Positions 62,945 through 64,000 of a DNA stretch of 64,000 nt are shown here, one piece after another. The notes below the pieces were generated by a model that was not told the origin of the DNA, made no database searches, and saw nothing but the letters and a program-made list of their open reading frames with translations. The DNA comes from Salinivirga cyanobacteriivorans (GTDB lineage: Bacteria; Bacteroidota; Bacteroidia; Bacteroidales; Salinivirgaceae). The first letter of the stretch is position 1. Each line of letters starts with the position of its first letter. Location: contig NZ_CP013118.1 of the NCBI RefSeq assembly GCF_001443605.1, positions 1,437,501 through 1,501,500 of the forward strand, given 5' to 3'. The translations under genes and the position numbers were made by a program.

Positions 62945-64000
62945 TTTGTGTATTTAATAATTGATTATGCAAATCGTTCATTGCCTGAATTTTGTATTCT
63001 GAATTCATTACCAGCGTCACATTGATGCTGCTGCCCCCGTATGAAATCATTCGTACAGGGATATGCTTAAGTGCATTGAGTACACTTGCCACAACGGCTT
63101 CTGCGTCGGGACTGAAATTACCCACCACACATACAATCGATTGGTTTTTGTAAAGTGCAACCTCGCCTAAAAGTGCCAAATCAACTACCAGCGATTCTTC
63201 CAGGCATTCAGCTTCTATGGTCACAGAAACAGCCACCTCAGATGTTGTAATCACATCAATAGGAACCCGGTGGTCTTCGAACACTGCAAATAGCCTACGG
63301 AGAAAGCCAAATGCGTTGAGCATGCGACCAGAAGTAACCCGTATCACCACAATATTGTCGCGGGCAGCAATAGCCCTGATTCCTTCAGGCCTTTTTGATC
63401 CGTGTATGATGGTGCCCTGGTCCGATGGATTGAGCGTATTTTTGAGAATCAGTGGTATACCTGCCCGGCTGGCGGGCTGTACGGCAGTGGGATGCATAAT
63501 TTTTGCACCAAAATAGGCCAGCTCTGCAGCTTCATTGTAACTGAGTTGCCTTACAGGTTGTGCTTCATTTACAAACCGTGGGTCATTGTTGTGAAACCCA
63601 TCCACATCTGACCAAATCTCAATCTGATCAGCACCTAAAACAGCTCCAATGATGGTGGCTGTATAGTCGCTGCCGCCTCGCTTCAGGTTTGTAATACGAC
63701 CCGATTGAGTGCGACAAATGAACCCTTCGGTAAGGTAAATATCCACATCGGGATTTTGCCGAAGGGTAACCTCCAGTTTTTTCCGAATTGAAGCCATATC
63801 TGGATCGCCATGTTCAGCAAGCCACATGTAACTTAATGCAGGAACTACCATCACACGAGCTCCTGCAGCCTTCAGATAACCATACATAAGCTGGGTAGTC
63901 ATAATCTCTCCATAGGCCACGAGCTCATAGGCCAGTAATTCGTCATCAGCACATTCTAAAAGGTGCATTACCGGTTCTTTGAATCGATCTGAGAAGGCCG
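62913..64000 (-). CDS. lysC: aspartate kinase, N-terminus outside window
   Basis: The frame is open to the window edge, giving at least 362 residues; about 70-80 residues, with the K-F-G-G-T-S ATP site, lie outside. Present are VDIYLTEGFICRTQSGRITN, LKRGGSDYTATIIGAVLGAD and IEIWSDVDGFHNNDPRFV of the catalytic part, then two ACT regulatory domains (from about 62913 to 63330 in DNA). It phosphorylates aspartate, the first step to lysine, methionine and threonine. The coupling with lysA suggests a lysine-controlled isoenzyme. Confidence 0.96.
   Translation of the reverse strand, partial: AFSDRFKEPVMHLLECADDELLAYELVAYGEIMTTQLMYGYLKAAGARVMVVPALSYMWLAEHGDPDMASIRKKLEVTLRQNPDVDIYLTEGFICRTQSGRITNLKRGGSDYTATIIGAVLGADQIEIWSDVDGFHNNDPRFVNEAQPVRQLSYNEAAELAYFGAKIMHPTAVQPASRAGIPLILKNTLNPSDQGTIIHGSKRPEGIRAIAARDNIVVIRVTSGRMLNAFGFLRRLFAVFEDHRVPIDVITTSEVAVSVTIEAECLEESLVVDLALLGEVALYKNQSIVCVVGNFSPDAEAVVASVLNALKHIPVRMISYGGSSINVTLVMNSEYKIQAMNDLHNQLLNTQNGKQKLVASV

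Overview
The window is a chromosomal segment of a Bacteroidota bacterium, most likely an anaerobic member of the Bacteroidales/Marinilabiliales side of the phylum. The signs are a 16S rRNA gene, type IX secretion cargo with type A and type B sorting tails, promoters of the TTTG-N19/20-TAnnTTTG kind, AT-rich leaders mostly lacking Shine-Dalgarno sequences, and many Bacteroidota-specific families (DUF4924, Omp28, DUF6029, HU-CCDC81/SPOR, GG-Bacteroidales peptides). An [FeFe]-hydrogenase-type sensor suggests an H2-exposed, anaerobic life. The genus cannot be read from this stretch.

Layout. 1-1310 is the 5' part of a 16S rRNA gene (minus strand) with tandem promoters behind it. 1.7-9.0 kb holds envelope and hypothetical genes, a cyclic-2,3-diphosphoglycerate-synthetase-like GTPase and a T9SS cargo protein. 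9.0-20 kb carries pgi, queE, a DMT exporter, a cNMP/SpoIIE signalling phosphatase, a thiol/envelope operon (TlpA, DUF6029, Omp28, T9SS cargo) and a class III fructose-bisphosphatase. A decayed SpoIIE phosphatase lies at 19.8-20.2 kb. 20-30.6 kb is a minus-strand run: nitronate monooxygenase, type B T9SS cargo, PP2C-LysM phosphatase, YciB-Nudix fusion, HU/SPOR protein, a fused glycosyltransferase, a 2-oxoacid dehydrogenase E2 and a START protein. 30.6-30.9 kb is a repeat block. 31-38.6 kb has a parvulin-type lipoprotein, an AP2 protein, a PorE-like OmpA protein and a GNAT enzyme. 38.6-43.6 kb contains nhaA and a four-gene H2-sensor operon. 44-48 kb has a LspA paralogue and an ECF sigma operon. 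48.7-51.2 kb has an AAA/DUF4143 ATPase and an L,D-transpeptidase. 51.2-58.5 kb is a peptide natural-product operon. 59.4-64 kb has phosphoglucomutase, lysA and lysC.

The standout accessory region is the 51.2-58.5 kb operon. It holds three GG-leader precursor peptides (one only 56 residues), a radical SAM/SPASM maturase, a TonB-receptor-like outer-membrane protein, a C39-peptidase ABC exporter and a very short HlyD-like protein. It is bracketed by two direct copies of the 3' end of an L,D-transpeptidase gene, so it looks like an island placed at, or generated with a duplication of, that gene. A 12-bp perfect hairpin sits between the first precursor gene and the maturase. The second system of note is the putative H2-sensing operon: thioredoxin-like ferredoxin, hydrogenase-PAS sensor with the proton-relay cysteine position occupied by Asn, SpoIIE phosphatase, TM1266-type regulator. 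A third is an interspersed repeat whose copies end exactly at a start codon.
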